Notes: generated by a model from the letters alone, not told the origin. 64,000 nucleotides of DNA from Paenibacillus sophorae (GCF_018966525.1 NZ_CP076607.1:4278001-4342000); one strand, 5' to 3'. Counted from the stretch's first letter, positions 16,793 through 25,685 are shown. A program made the numbers and translations.

Positions 16793-17421
16793 TAATTATC
16801 CTCCTCAATATTAAAATACTCTTCGACCAATCCTTCAATATCTAACTCCATATCCCACCATATCTTGCCCTCTTTTACTTCTGGATCTTTATGTAGTGTT
16901 AATTGATTGTCATATCGATAAACATCTTGACCGTATAATTTTCCATAAGTCATGCCATATCTTGTTCCACCGTCAATGACTCCTTCGTTCTTTACTGTAA
17001 CAATTTTGGGACATAGCCTTGCCAATAATCTATCTCGTTCAATTAAGCGCCTAGAGAACTGACTTAATCCCTTCTCGTTGCTTTCTATGGCCTTACTGGC
17101 GAATGGATGTATAATGCATCCAAATTGTCTGATTTGTTCTGCTAGGGCTTTGTTTTGCCAAGGATAGATGTCTTGCTCAATAGGTGTATTAACAATAGCT
17201 ATTGTCTGCCCCCTTGCTTCAATTGCTCCTTTGTGTGCTGCTGTATCGATATTTTTTGCTAGTCCTGATACAATCTTGTATCCCTGAGAGGCCAAATTGT
17301 ATGAGAAATTAAAGGCTGTTTTATATTCTTCGGTTGAAGCATTACGTGAGCCAATTATAGCAACCCATTTTTCTCTATTCTTTAAATCAACATTAATTCC
17401 TGAGACTTTTATGTAGTTCAC
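16792..17421 (-). CDS. DprA/Smf-like Rossmann-fold protein
   Basis: 209 residues matching the core of DprA: VAIIGSRNASTEEYKTAF at residues 22-39, then IVSGLAKNIDTAAHKGAI and the TIAIVNTP strand. Cellular DprA loads RecA on single-stranded DNA; phage and short forms belong to the wider SLOG superfamily and may instead bind a nucleotide signal. The DprA winged-helix C-terminus is missing. GTG start with a weak site. Confidence 0.8.
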   Translation of the reverse strand: MNYIKVSGINVDLKNREKWVAIIGSRNASTEEYKTAFNFSYNLASQGYKIVSGLAKNIDTAAHKGAIEARGQTIAIVNTPIEQDIYPWQNKALAEQIRQFGCIIHPFASKAIESNEKGLSQFSRRLIERDRLLARLCPKIVTVKNEGVIDGGTRYGMTYGKLYGQDVYRYDNQLTLHKDPEVKEGKIWWDMELDIEGLVEEYFNIEEDN

Positions 17422-17427
17422 TTCTTT

Positions 17428-17589
17428 CTATCTGGTAATTGATTCGCTAATTACATATATCTCTTTATTTTGTTCGTCGTATCCATATACTAAAGTTACA
17501 TCTTCAAGTTTGTTGACAACGATCTTTAGAGTCTTTCCATCTAAATCTTCAAAATTAAAGGTATCAATATGGTTAAAAATCAGTCCCAC
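17428..17589 (-). CDS. small hypothetical protein, 53 aa
   Basis: GTG start overlapping the end of the upstream gene by 10 bases. Beta-rich: KTLKIVVNKLEDVTLVYGYD. The start is uncertain because AAGGAT lies very near the GTG. Confidence 0.6.
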   Translation of the reverse strand: MGLIFNHIDTFNFEDLDGKTLKIVVNKLEDVTLVYGYDEQNKEIYVISESITR

Positions 17590-18026
17590 CATCCTTGAGA
17601 TTTTTCAGAAATAATTTCAAAAGCTCGTTTCATATCTTCTGCTTCTTGCTGTTCTGCTCTATCCATTCCTTCGCTCCAGATTTTATAGTTTTCATTGTCT
17701 GTATTAAAATTCAGTTTATCATTATTAAAACTGATAAACTCATCAAATTTAAAATCGACTTTTTTAACACGAGAACCATCTATTATGTTATACAGAAGTT
17801 CTTTTGCCTCCATTATCTCTTCTGCTACTTCAGGTGCATTAGCCGAATATGTACGTTCACTTCGGAAAAATTTTTCCATGAATGAAAGCTTTTTATGTAA
17901 AATCCGATAAAGATATGCTTGGTCAAAGTCGCGGTCATTCCATATTACTGGAAGCCATTTAATAAGATTAGAGAGTCCTTCTGTTAAATTATAATATTTA
18001 CCTTTAATCAATTTGATTATTTTCAT
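17580..18026 (-). CDS. hypothetical protein, 148 aa
   Basis: ATG after GGGAGAG. LSNLIKWLPVIWNDRDFDQA near the N-terminus looks like a conserved phage family of unknown function; helical, acidic C-terminus ending GWWD. Confidence 0.75.
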   Translation of the reverse strand: MKIIKLIKGKYYNLTEGLSNLIKWLPVIWNDRDFDQAYLYRILHKKLSFMEKFFRSERTYSANAPEVAEEIMEAKELLYNIIDGSRVKKVDFKFDEFISFNNDKLNFNTDNENYKIWSEGMDRAEQQEAEDMKRAFEIISEKSQGWWD

Positions 18027-18045
18027 TTATATTATCTCTCCCTGG

Positions 18046-18528
18046 TTATTCTATTACTTCAATTCTTACCTTCTTGCCGTGAAGTCTGCGACAAATTTCT
18101 GATATTTCTAAATCATCAATCATATAATCACACTCATAGCCATTATTTCCCCAAACTTTACCTTCATATTTAGTATTTAAATATGGTAAAATTGCTTCCT
18201 CTTCTAAACGTTGATAAGACGAATATATAAAATCATCAAATTTCCAATACTCTTCTTCAAAGCGCACTGTAATACCATTGGGAAGTAAACCACTAAGATT
18301 AACATCTACAAACTCTACGATACCACTAATATCATCATCGACCCAAACTTCCGCCTTTCTAGTAATTATTACAAGCCCATATTTTTCTTTTAATTTCGTT
18401 AGTGTCTTTTCAAATTCAATTTTCACAATTGCGTCTTTATCCAGGCATTCTACTTCGTGATCAGCACAATCAAATGGTGTATCAAATTCTTTATCGCAAT
18501 TTTCACATTTATAGACTTCTCTAGGCAT
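18046..18528 (-). CDS. C2H2-type zinc-finger protein, 160 aa
   Basis: The N-terminal YKCENCDKEFDTPFDCADHE plus a following Cys forms a CxxC...H...C finger. The same module opens the protein at 27924-28331. The rest is an acidic alpha/beta domain ending VRIEVIE, similar to the tail of the protein at 28659-29315. Possibly nucleic-acid or protein binding. Confidence 0.75.
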   Translation of the reverse strand: MPREVYKCENCDKEFDTPFDCADHEVECLDKDAIVKIEFEKTLTKLKEKYGLVIITRKAEVWVDDDISGIVEFVDVNLSGLLPNGITVRFEEEYWKFDDFIYSSYQRLEEEAILPYLNTKYEGKVWGNNGYECDYMIDDLEISEICRRLHGKKVRIEVIE

Positions 18529-18566
18529 TAATAATTTCCCCTCTCATATTTTCTTAAAATGTTCAT

Positions 18567-18791
18567 TTAATCAGCTTTTATCTTTAGCATCCACTTACAT
18601 GATTCATAGTTAAGTCCTGCGACGAATGAATCTCGGATTCTTGTCATAATGAGTCTCAAGTCGTCATCCTCTGAAAATAGGTTTCCATCAATTGGACTAA
18701 ACAACTTATGAGAAACACTTGCTATCATTTCTTTGAAATCATTGCTTCCGATTATCTTATTAATCTCACTGTTGATTATTTTTGTATCCAT
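18567..18791 (-). CDS. small hypothetical protein, 74 aa
   Basis: The ATG at 18791 follows GAGGAG. Helical; begins MDTKIINSEINKIIGSNDF. No known family. Confidence 0.75.
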   Translation of the reverse strand: MDTKIINSEINKIIGSNDFKEMIASVSHKLFSPIDGNLFSEDDDLRLIMTRIRDSFVAGLNYESCKWMLKIKAD

Positions 18792-18841
18792 AAACACTCC
18801 TCATTTCTTCGTAAAATATGTATTTCTTATAGAATTATTTA

Positions 18842-19192
18842 TTATTCCTGCAAGACAAGTTTGTTATTTTCCCAATGTCCCATTCTAGCCCTGTCGCTTT
18901 CGATCTCATTCAAACTATTCATAACCTTCAAAGCTTCCTCGTAATTTGAAGTTGCAGAAAACACAATTCCACTTCTCCCCTGGACCACATACACTTCTCC
19001 CTTCGTAGATTTTACATTCTCTCTATGCTTCTTAACTTCATTCATTAATCTATAAATTAATACATCATCATCATTTGGATTCATGGGAATTCGAATTACT
19101 GCTGTTCTATTTATAAGTCTGGTTAGTGCTGATCTGGCCATTGATAAATCAACTGGTTCTTTGCATTTCTTATCGAATTCATCTTGATTCAT
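18842..19192 (-). CDS. hypothetical protein, 116 aa
   Basis: ATG after AGGAG; joined to the genes at 19192 and 19605 by one-base or overlapping junctions, a three-gene unit. Basic helix then a GEVYVVQGRSGIVF hairpin. Confidence 0.75.
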   Translation of the reverse strand: MNQDEFDKKCKEPVDLSMARSALTRLINRTAVIRIPMNPNDDDVLIYRLMNEVKKHRENVKSTKGEVYVVQGRSGIVFSATSNYEEALKVMNSLNEIESDRARMGHWENNKLVLQE

Positions 19193-19605
19193 TATTTGGT
19201 CTCCTTATAAAAATAATGTTCTTCGCCATTTGTGTGAGTCCATCTGTATTTCCAACCTTCTTTGATCAACAATGGAATTACTTCCTCTAGACTCTTACTG
19301 GTGCTTCGAATAAGAGGCTTTGCTTCATTGTTGTAATTGAACCTCCAAGTTCCTATGTCATCTAAATATACTGTGGCTTGTATTTCATTAGGACTATTCT
19401 GCTTTTCAATTTCAGTTGCCACATCCAATATCTCTTTAGAAATCTTCCTCAACTTATCAGCAGTCCAAGTTGTTCCTCCACGACCACCAAAATTCAATCC
19501 ACTATGCAATATGTATGGATGATTCGATGAATCCTTATTACCATCATTCTTTTTGATTGTTCCTGATACAAAGTTTCCTTTTACGATAATCTCATTGCTG
19601 AACAT
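19192..19605 (-). CDS. hypothetical protein, 137 aa
   Basis: ATG overlapping the previous stop, with AAGGAGATG. Gly/Trp-rich centre LNFGGRGGTTWTADKL; aromatic C-terminus. No known family. Confidence 0.75.
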   Translation of the reverse strand: MFSNEIIVKGNFVSGTIKKNDGNKDSSNHPYILHSGLNFGGRGGTTWTADKLRKISKEILDVATEIEKQNSPNEIQATVYLDDIGTWRFNYNNEAKPLIRSTSKSLEEVIPLLIKEGWKYRWTHTNGEEHYFYKETK

Positions 19606-20051
19606 TAAATCATCTCCTTAATCTCTACAGAAATAAGCACATACTTTCCAATGTACTGAGCCAACATGTTCTCAATATTATGTCCGCCAATGATTAAGTT
19701 TTCGGTACTAAAGTAAGAAATCGTCAATTCCGAATATCCAATCCAATCTACCTGAACATCTATTTCTCCCATTGAACTTAAAATGTGATAGTTAATTGCC
19801 TCATCGGGTGTAAATTCTTTTTCGTTCAAGTAAATTTGAACAAAAGCCAGAGGAGATGAAAAGTGTTTAAATATCCCATCGCCGCCAATAGCTTTTCGGT
19901 GATAATCGCCATCATAATCTGGAAATTCAATATCTGTTAATTTGTTTGCTATGTATTCCCCTAAATTTATTCCGTTGATGATGATGCCGTGGCCTTCTTC
20001 TTTATCAATGATTCCACTTAATATTATTTTATTAATCATTTGCTCATCCAT
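19605..20051 (-). CDS. hypothetical protein, 148 aa
   Basis: ATG after GGGAG. Alternating strands with several Gly-Gly turns (AIGGDGIFKHF, LIIGGHNIENML). First gene of the 18842-20051 unit. Confidence 0.75.
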   Translation of the reverse strand: MDEQMINKIILSGIIDKEEGHGIIINGINLGEYIANKLTDIEFPDYDGDYHRKAIGGDGIFKHFSSPLAFVQIYLNEKEFTPDEAINYHILSSMGEIDVQVDWIGYSELTISYFSTENLIIGGHNIENMLAQYIGKYVLISVEIKEMI

Positions 20052-20120
20052 TTCAAAATCTCCCTCGTTCTTTTATTTACTTCATTTTACTCACTTGATT
20101 AACCACATGAAACACGCATT

Positions 20121-20276
20121 TCATTTAGAAATAATAGAATCGAATAATTCATTATACATTATCTTTAGGTGCGTATAACTTTCTTTTTTATTATTATATT
20201 TATTATATAAAACTATATTCATTATTAAGGATAACACTAATACAAATATCAATATGTACCGAAGATATCTGTTCAT
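20121..20276 (-). CDS. single-span membrane peptide, 51 aa
   Basis: One hydrophobic helix (YILIFVLVLSLIMNIVLY) after MNRYLR, then a basic, polar tail. ATG after GGAGG. Function unknown. Confidence 0.75.
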   Translation of the reverse strand: MNRYLRYILIFVLVLSLIMNIVLYNKYNNKKESYTHLKIMYNELFDSIISK

Positions 20277-20278
20277 AT

Positions 20279-20656
20279 TCAATCCTCCTTCCTATTCTTC
20301 AACAATGCTAAGTCATATCCAGATTCAATAAATTTTAATGTCTTCTTTCTGTTACAATCGTTCCCCAAATATGTATATATCTCGTGCATATCTTCTAAAG
20401 TAAAGTCTGTTCCCAAATATTCATTTATAATTGCTCTAATTCGTTTTTGCCAATACTCACTTACACCCTTACATGCGGGTCTTGATAACCAAGCCAACAC
20501 TTTCCGTTTAATATCGATGTCTGTCTCAACGTCTTCTAGAAGGAAGTAGATATTATTTTTAGGTTCAACGATCAATTCAAAATTTGAATTAATGAAGACA
20601 TTTGGCGAATGGTTCTGTACAATTTTCATAAACTTTTGGATTTCAATTAGGTTCAC
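20279..20656 (-). CDS. hypothetical protein, 125 aa
   Basis: GTG start after GGAGGAGGG, overlapping the upstream stop. Helical, basic; SEYWQKRIRAIINEYLGTDF in the centre. No known family. Confidence 0.75.
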   Translation of the reverse strand: MNLIEIQKFMKIVQNHSPNVFINSNFELIVEPKNNIYFLLEDVETDIDIKRKVLAWLSRPACKGVSEYWQKRIRAIINEYLGTDFTLEDMHEIYTYLGNDCNRKKTLKFIESGYDLALLKNRKED

Positions 20657-20844
20657 TTCAGCCCTCCTCCACGTAGAACATTAGTTAACTTTTTTATTCC
20701 TTCGTCAAAATATTTTCTTGATTCTTTAAATTTAGTAAATGTAACTGGTTCATATCCTTGTGATCTTGCATGATTACAATAGTGACCATACTTTTTGAAC
20801 ATGTAACGGCGTTCATCTTCAATCATTTCTCGGTATGCGATCAT
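20653..20844 (-). CDS. small basic protein, 63 aa
   Basis: ATG overlapping its neighbour's stop. MIAYREMIEDERRYMFKKYG start; His/Cys pairs YGHYCNHARS might bind metal. Confidence 0.7.
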   Translation of the reverse strand: MIAYREMIEDERRYMFKKYGHYCNHARSQGYEPVTFTKFKESRKYFDEGIKKLTNVLRGGGLK

Positions 20845-21071
20845 CCTTTTAGTTCCTCCAATGCATCTTCAAGATTATCTGTCCAACCCCACGTTCCCCC
20901 TTGAAGCAATGTTTCTCCTGTATTTTCATCACTCAAATAAATTTCAGAATACTCTTCTCCTTCTTCATTTGTGTAATTTAACCACCAAATGTCTACATAT
21001 TTTAAATCTTTGTTGTTTCTTAACTCTGCTTGAATTTCTTTTGGTAGTTCATCGATCAATACGAATGTCAT
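20841..21071 (-). CDS. small acidic protein, 76 aa
   Basis: ATG after GGGTGA. Contains VDIWWLNYTNEEGEEYSEIY and ends in an acidic helix. An SPBRE core lies just upstream. Confidence 0.75.
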   Translation of the reverse strand: MTFVLIDELPKEIQAELRNNKDLKYVDIWWLNYTNEEGEEYSEIYLSDENTGETLLQGGTWGWTDNLEDALEELKG

Positions 21072-21088
21072 CTATTCACCCACATTTG

Positions 21089-21108
21089 TTTTATTTTTAC
21101 TTTATTTA
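21089..21108 (-). promoter_or_regulatory. SPBRE-like core without promoter
   Basis: TTTTATTTTTACTTTATTTA. It overlaps the upstream gene's stop codon and runs into the next ribosome site, leaving no room for -35/-10 boxes, so it may be only a binding site or a chance match. Confidence 0.4.
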
Positions 21109-21278
21109 TGCTGCATAAACATTGCCATGAACGAAAATAGTATGATGCTCGCAAAAAATGCTACTGTGACACTAATCATTCCATCTACAAAGCCGATGCT
21201 AAAGAGAAACGAAAAAAGTGATGATAGCACAAGAAATATTAAACAGAAAACCATATCACCTTTATTGATCTTCTTCAT
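21102..21278 (-). CDS. two-span membrane protein, 58 aa
   Basis: The ATG at 21278, after GGGAG, replaces a longer frame. Two hydrophobic helices (VFCLIFLVLSSLFSFLFSI and VTVAFFASIILFSFMAMF) joined by a short loop. Size and form would suit a holin-like or small inner-membrane protein, but there is no lysis neighbour. Confidence 0.7.
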   Translation of the reverse strand: MKKINKGDMVFCLIFLVLSSLFSFLFSIGFVDGMISVTVAFFASIILFSFMAMFMQHK

Positions 21279-21359
21279 TTCTTTCTCCCTTCTTGATAAA
21301 ACGTGCCTTTCATTAACAAGAGTGCTTTTTGTTTTATATTTATATTTACTCATTAATTC

Positions 21360-21400
21360 AATTTGTGCGTGTATAGAACTAATCCACACACGCACAAATT
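21360..21400. terminator. hairpin after the kinase gene
   Basis: Perfect 13-bp stem AATTTGTGCGTGT/ACACGCACAAATT with a 15-base loop, placed right after the kinase stop codon. No U-run follows on the minus strand, so it may slow decay rather than stop transcription. Confidence 0.55.
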
Positions 21401-21404
21401 CTCT

Positions 21405-22949
21405 TTAAATATGTTGCATGATGGTTTCACTTACAAGGCTCAAAAAACTTTCGCTCTCAATTATTTCTCCTTCAATTCGAGCCCCCATAACATTAATTTC
21501 AATTAAAACCTTATCCAAATCTTTTAGTTCAACAGCGAAAGGCTCTAATAAATTAGCTGGCTTTTGATACCACGATGACAACTTGTTCTTCATCATATAC
21601 CATGATCCATAAAGCTCACCCTCACCTCTTACTAATATTAAATTAAATCCTCTACCATTCACAACTTCTATATAGCCCCAAGCAACGATAAGTCGATCTT
21701 TTAGTTTTGGTCGCCGTACCACTTTTCTCTTTGTCTCAAAAAAACGATCTTCCTCTATCTTTTCAAAATTCTTGTCATACAAAATTTCAAATTTTAGTGT
21801 TCCTCTTTCTCCAGAAGGAAATCTAATATCAATATTGATTCTGTCTTGTTCAAGGCTTCTTATATCTCCAAGATTAATTTGTCCTTTTGTGTATTTCGTA
21901 TTAAACTCATCAATAAATTCTCTAAGCGGAGAATATATTTCTTGTTGGAATTGGTAGTTAATTTCTTTAATGTATTCTAAATGTTCTTTTCGCTTTCTTT
22001 CTGCTTCGAGTTCGAGTGTTTTAAACGAGTCATCCTTACTCACTCTAATGTTCACCAAATTATCTATTAAACTAGAGTTAGAGGTGGGAGGTATATCATC
22101 AATTTGCATGGTTGCCTCTACTTCATTCCAGTTCTTATATCTTCGGGCCACATTTTTTTCCAACATAGTAGTAATCATCTGAATCATTCCATTTGGGATG
22201 GAGTCATTGATTTGTTTTATTGGCTTGATATTTTGATAGAAATGCGCTTGTTGCCAGCTATGCATATCATCGATTGCAACATCATATGGATGTTGCAATG
22301 TAGCCAATTCATAGAACACAATTCCCATAGAGTAAATATCATTCTGTATGGTATTTGTCTCTTGTCTCCACCTTTCTGGTGCAGTATATTTTATTGAACC
22401 ATCTGCTTTAAATGTAAGTTGTCGCGTACCTTCATTAGCGTTTTTAGAAATGCCAAAATCAGCTATTTTTAAAATTCCATCTTTAATAAGTATATTCTCT
22501 AGTTTTATATCTCTATGTACTAAATGCTCATCCTCATTTATTGCTTTCATACCGTTTATTAATTGTGAATAAAGACCCTTTAACTCTGCCACATCAAAAA
22601 ACTCGCCTTTTTGTTTTTGCCTTGTAACTGCATCTAATAATGTACCTTGATTGGCAAACTCCATGATTAAATATGGTGGAAGTCCTTTGTAGGTCTCTCC
22701 ATCGTGTACATAAAAATATTTTAAAACATTAGTGTGATTAACTCTAAGTGCTGCCTGACATTCATTAAAAAAGGCATCATATGAGTGGGCCGAAGGGAAT
22801 CCTGTAGGAAGTGTTTTTAGTGCGGATATGGAATCATCGACCGTATTTCTTAAACGGTACACAAACCCAAATCCTCCTCTTCCTATCATTTCTAAAACCT
22901 CGTAGGCTGTCTGGGCATGGTCAAATGCAATTGTTCCAGGTGTTATCAT
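21405..22949 (-). CDS. Hanks-type Ser/Thr protein kinase, 514 aa
   Basis: Residues about 15-275 form a complete kinase domain: Gly-rich loop GRGGFG (23-28), ATP-binding Lys45, catalytic HRDIKLEN (145-152), DFG (164-166) and APE (190-192), so it should be active. The remaining 240 residues include a long helix (KRKEHLEYIKEINYQFQQEI) and a beta-rich sensor or substrate domain ending in an acidic stretch. There is no PASTA repeat or membrane helix, so it acts in the cytoplasm. Phage kinases of this kind can modify host polymerase or defence proteins; the target here is unknown. Good GGAGG site and a TATAAT -10 upstream. Confidence 0.92.
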   Translation of the reverse strand: MITPGTIAFDHAQTAYEVLEMIGRGGFGFVYRLRNTVDDSISALKTLPTGFPSAHSYDAFFNECQAALRVNHTNVLKYFYVHDGETYKGLPPYLIMEFANQGTLLDAVTRQKQKGEFFDVAELKGLYSQLINGMKAINEDEHLVHRDIKLENILIKDGILKIADFGISKNANEGTRQLTFKADGSIKYTAPERWRQETNTIQNDIYSMGIVFYELATLQHPYDVAIDDMHSWQQAHFYQNIKPIKQINDSIPNGMIQMITTMLEKNVARRYKNWNEVEATMQIDDIPPTSNSSLIDNLVNIRVSKDDSFKTLELEAERKRKEHLEYIKEINYQFQQEIYSPLREFIDEFNTKYTKGQINLGDIRSLEQDRINIDIRFPSGERGTLKFEILYDKNFEKIEEDRFFETKRKVVRRPKLKDRLIVAWGYIEVVNGRGFNLILVRGEGELYGSWYMMKNKLSSWYQKPANLLEPFAVELKDLDKVLIEINVMGARIEGEIIESESFLSLVSETIMQHI

Positions 22950-23051
22950 TAGAAATCCTCCTTTGTCGATTATGTTCTAATTATACAATATTTGAAAGCA
23001 ATGCATCATCAAAGGATTTTGAATGAAATAGACCTTTCAACGTCTTTTTTC

Positions 23052-23201
23052 TCAGCACCATTCTTTTTGAGTGTTGCCACATTTACGACATTCAATATAA
23101 ACTTCATTTTCATATTCTCCGGGATTACAAGAGAAATAAATATCTTCACTCCCACAATTATCACAAATAATTGCAAATCCTTTATTCACATCTTCATTCA
23201 T
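23052..23201 (-). CDS. small zinc-ribbon protein, 49 aa
   Basis: Two CxxC knuckles, CDNC and CRKC, 25 residues apart, make a classic zinc ribbon. ATG after GGAG. May bind nucleic acid or another protein. Confidence 0.8.
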   Translation of the reverse strand: MNEDVNKGFAIICDNCGSEDIYFSCNPGEYENEVYIECRKCGNTQKEWC

Positions 23202-23269
23202 TTATCTCTTCTCCTTTTCTTAATGAATGAACTCTTTTACTAATCTACAATATTATTGTTGACTATTAG

Positions 23270-23464
23270 TTAATATTGTTTAATCTTTGTGTTTTTCACT
23301 TGATCCTCCTCCTTAGGTAAAAACAGCAATTCATGTAATAACACCATTCTCTCACTACCATCTTCTTCAACAGCATAGAACCCTGGCTTATCTGAGTTTA
23401 ATTCACATTCAATTCCACACTTATCCGCGATACTTAGAACTTCTTCCAGAGTTTTATCAAACAT
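23270..23464 (-). CDS. small acidic protein, 64 aa
   Basis: ATG after AAAGG. Begins MFDKTLEEVLSIADKCGIEC. No known family. Confidence 0.75.
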   Translation of the reverse strand: MFDKTLEEVLSIADKCGIECELNSDKPGFYAVEEDGSERMVLLHELLFLPKEEDQVKNTKIKQY

Positions 23465-23493
23465 TTGTATTTTCCTTTCTTTTGACTAAAAAT

Positions 23494-23814
23494 TCATCTA
23501 AACTCTTTTCTGTACTTAAAGTTAATCTTATATGTATATTCTCCTGTCGGGCTTGTAGCTAATGGTGTTCCATCTTTCCTCCAAAATCCTGACACCACAC
23601 CAGTTTTGTCAATTGTTATATCTTTTACATCACATTTCATTAAGTGACCTTTGATTATTGAAAACATAGAATCAATCAATGCCTCTTTTTGTTCTTCTGT
23701 GTATGCGAATTCTGATAACTGATATGGCTTATCTAGATATTCGGCAACTCCCGGTATTTCTCTTACTTCTCTCATAAAATTTTTAAAATCTTGTCCAAGT
23801 TTTTTATCTTTCAT
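23494..23814 (-). CDS. hypothetical protein, 106 aa
   Basis: ATG after GGAATTGAG. Helical N-terminal half, then a beta hairpin ending in KINFKYRKEFR. No known family. Confidence 0.75.
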   Translation of the reverse strand: MKDKKLGQDFKNFMREVREIPGVAEYLDKPYQLSEFAYTEEQKEALIDSMFSIIKGHLMKCDVKDITIDKTGVVSGFWRKDGTPLATSPTGEYTYKINFKYRKEFR

Positions 23815-23851
23815 CTCTCAATTCCTTTTCTTATTTTTTTTAAATTACTTC

Positions 23852-23870
23852 ATTTATTTTTACTTAATAA
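23852..23870 (-). promoter_or_regulatory. SPBRE-like core
   Basis: ATTTATTTTTACTTAATAA, overlapping the stop codon of the gene at 23860. No convincing -35/-10 pair follows. Confidence 0.4.
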
Positions 23871-24066
23871 TATCAATCGAACTCAATGGAACTACATCCT
23901 CAATACCTTTAATGTTGGTGCTCTCTGCCCATAAATAATCTACAACTGCGTTTTCTCGATAAAAGACTATTCCGGTTACAATATCGCCCGTATCAAAAGC
24001 CTTAAAACGCTCTCCGTTATTATCCCAATATACGTCTTCTTCAACTTTAAAATTAACCTCTTTCAT
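23860..24066 (-). CDS. small acidic protein, 68 aa
   Basis: The ATG at 24066, nine bases after GGAGG, replaces a longer frame. Compact beta-rich protein: FKAFDTGDIVTGIVFYRENA. It sits behind the promoter at 24116-24144. Confidence 0.75.
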   Translation of the reverse strand: MKEVNFKVEEDVYWDNNGERFKAFDTGDIVTGIVFYRENAVVDYLWAESTNIKGIEDVVPLSSIDIIK

Positions 24067-24089
24067 ATGTATCATCCTCCAAATAAAAT

Positions 24090-24165
24090 AGGTGGTAAAT
24101 AACTTCACTAAAGTCATTATACCACCTTGTAATTCTATTGTATATACTTATTTTTACTTTATTAA
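24090..24165 (-). promoter_or_regulatory. promoter with SPBRE and operator-like inverted repeat
   Basis: Minus-strand -35 TATACA (24139-24144), 17-bp spacer, -10 TATAAT (24116-24121), SPBRE core CTTATTTTTACTTTATTAA (24147-24165) upstream. Arms AGGTGGTA (24090-24097) and TACCACCT (24120-24127) form an 8-bp inverted repeat around the start site, an operator candidate. Confidence 0.65.
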
Positions 24166-24668
24166 CTGAATCTAAGATGTTTTTTGTCCGTTATAAGTTC
24201 AACGCCATCAACAATTTTTCCGGCCTTAGCATCAGCAAGCAGTGTTTTAGTATCTACTTTTGCTGGTTGCGGAATTTTATAAACTTCTGGGATCTTTTTC
24301 TCATCCAGCACATTAATTGACGGAGGATTCTTTTGTAATCTCACCTTAAAGATGCCTGCATTAACTTTTTCAATGCCGTTTGCCTCAAGCAATGATTGCA
24401 CATAAGCTTTAATTCCGTCATATCTGCATTGCAATGTCTTGCGTTTCTTTGCAAGCCGCTCTTCTTCGTCTTTGTAGATTTTAATTTCTGATTCAATATT
24501 TTTCAATAACTTTGTTGTGTTCTCTACCTTTACCTCAATCATATCCTCAATTGACTCCAAACTGTCGAGCAATGTCTGAAGATTGTCATCATCGAGATCA
24601 CCATCTAAAGCATCCTCAATGTACTGATTGAGTAAAGTATATTTATCCATTAATTCGTATAATTTCAT
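24162..24668 (-). CDS. Gp157-family phage protein
   Basis: 168 residues with the order typical of the siphovirus Gp157 family: an N-terminal acidic helix, a long central coiled coil (NIESEIKIYKDEEERLAKKR), then VRLQKNPPSINVLDEKKIP and a short C-terminal region. Gp157 proteins sit beside recombination genes and were linked to phage resistance in Streptococcus thermophilus; biochemical role unknown. Confidence 0.85.
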   Translation of the reverse strand: MKLYELMDKYTLLNQYIEDALDGDLDDDNLQTLLDSLESIEDMIEVKVENTTKLLKNIESEIKIYKDEEERLAKKRKTLQCRYDGIKAYVQSLLEANGIEKVNAGIFKVRLQKNPPSINVLDEKKIPEVYKIPQPAKVDTKTLLADAKAGKIVDGVELITDKKHLRFS

Positions 24669-24733
24669 TATTTTATTACTCCTTTATGTATATTTATTAA
24701 TTAATTTTATGATGAAACTTATGTTTTATCGGA

Positions 24734-25657
24734 TTATTTTTCTTTCTCTTTGTAATTAAAGTCATCAAGTATATTTTTTATATCTTGTGTTCGCTCATCT
24801 TTTCCATATCCAAGAGTGTAATTTTTGCTTGTTATTCCAAACTGAATAATTTTATGGTTCCCATTCGACCATTTTTCCTCTAGGACACTAAAAGAAGTGA
24901 TTGTATTCTTCCCCTGTGAGAGATAAATTCGCTCATCTCTTTCTTTGTCTTTATTATAATTGTCTATGTATTCTTTAATCAGTCTTACTTCTTCCTCAAA
25001 TTGAGGATTGTTGATAAATCCAAATTTATTAGTGACTTTATGGTTATTTCCAAACATACTCGATTTTGCTCCGCATTTGGGGCATCCTGAAGGATAATAG
25101 CCATCACCCATCATAGTAGGTTCCTTGGTCATCTCAGATTCTTGTATTTCAGTATTGCAACTATAACAAATCCTAATGTCATCTTTAAGATATTTTCCTA
25201 GTTTGTAATCATTCTTCATGATTTCAATTTTCAAATCATTATCAATAATATAATCAATTATTCTCTCTTTTACCTTCTTTTCTCTGCAACATTCAAGACA
25301 CATATCACCATGACCGGAAATGGTAATAAAACCCTCGTTGAACTTGATTCCGCTGTAGTAAATTGGTTTATCGAAATTCTTGTCGCCTTTGCTATGATAC
25401 CGTCCTGATCGTGGATAACGCTTATAATCGGGTTTCTTGTCACAGTAACCACATGAACGGATGCTCTTATATGTCCATGTTAGTTTACCATTCTTTTCGG
25501 ATTGCTTAATAATCTCATTGATAATGGGTAGATCATCAAACCCATAGGATGATTCTTTTTTTGCTTCATCAATGATTTTTTGGGCAGACTCTGATACTTT
25601 GCCATCTAGCTGAAGTAATTCGTTGATTGTAAGTTCAATTTCAAACTTTTTAGAAAT
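24734..25657 (-). CDS. multi-CxxC protein, about 307 aa, probable ATT start
   Basis: An ideal AGGAGG (25665-25670) stands 7 bases before ATT-TCT-AAA-AAG (ISKKFEIEL), and no ATG, GTG or TTG lies near it, so ATT is the likely start codon. The protein holds CGYCDKK, CLECCREKK, CYSC and CPKCG, four knuckles that could form two zinc sites. Function unknown; perhaps nucleic-acid binding. Confidence 0.65.
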   Translation of the reverse strand: MSKKFEIELTINELLQLDGKVSESAQKIIDEAKKESSYGFDDLPIINEIIKQSEKNGKLTWTYKSIRSCGYCDKKPDYKRYPRSGRYHSKGDKNFDKPIYYSGIKFNEGFITISGHGDMCLECCREKKVKERIIDYIIDNDLKIEIMKNDYKLGKYLKDDIRICYSCNTEIQESEMTKEPTMMGDGYYPSGCPKCGAKSSMFGNNHKVTNKFGFINNPQFEEEVRLIKEYIDNYNKDKERDERIYLSQGKNTITSFSVLEEKWSNGNHKIIQFGITSKNYTLGYGKDERTQDIKNILDDFNYKEKEK

Positions 25658-25685
25658 ACTAACTCCTCCTTTTTGGTGATGAAAT

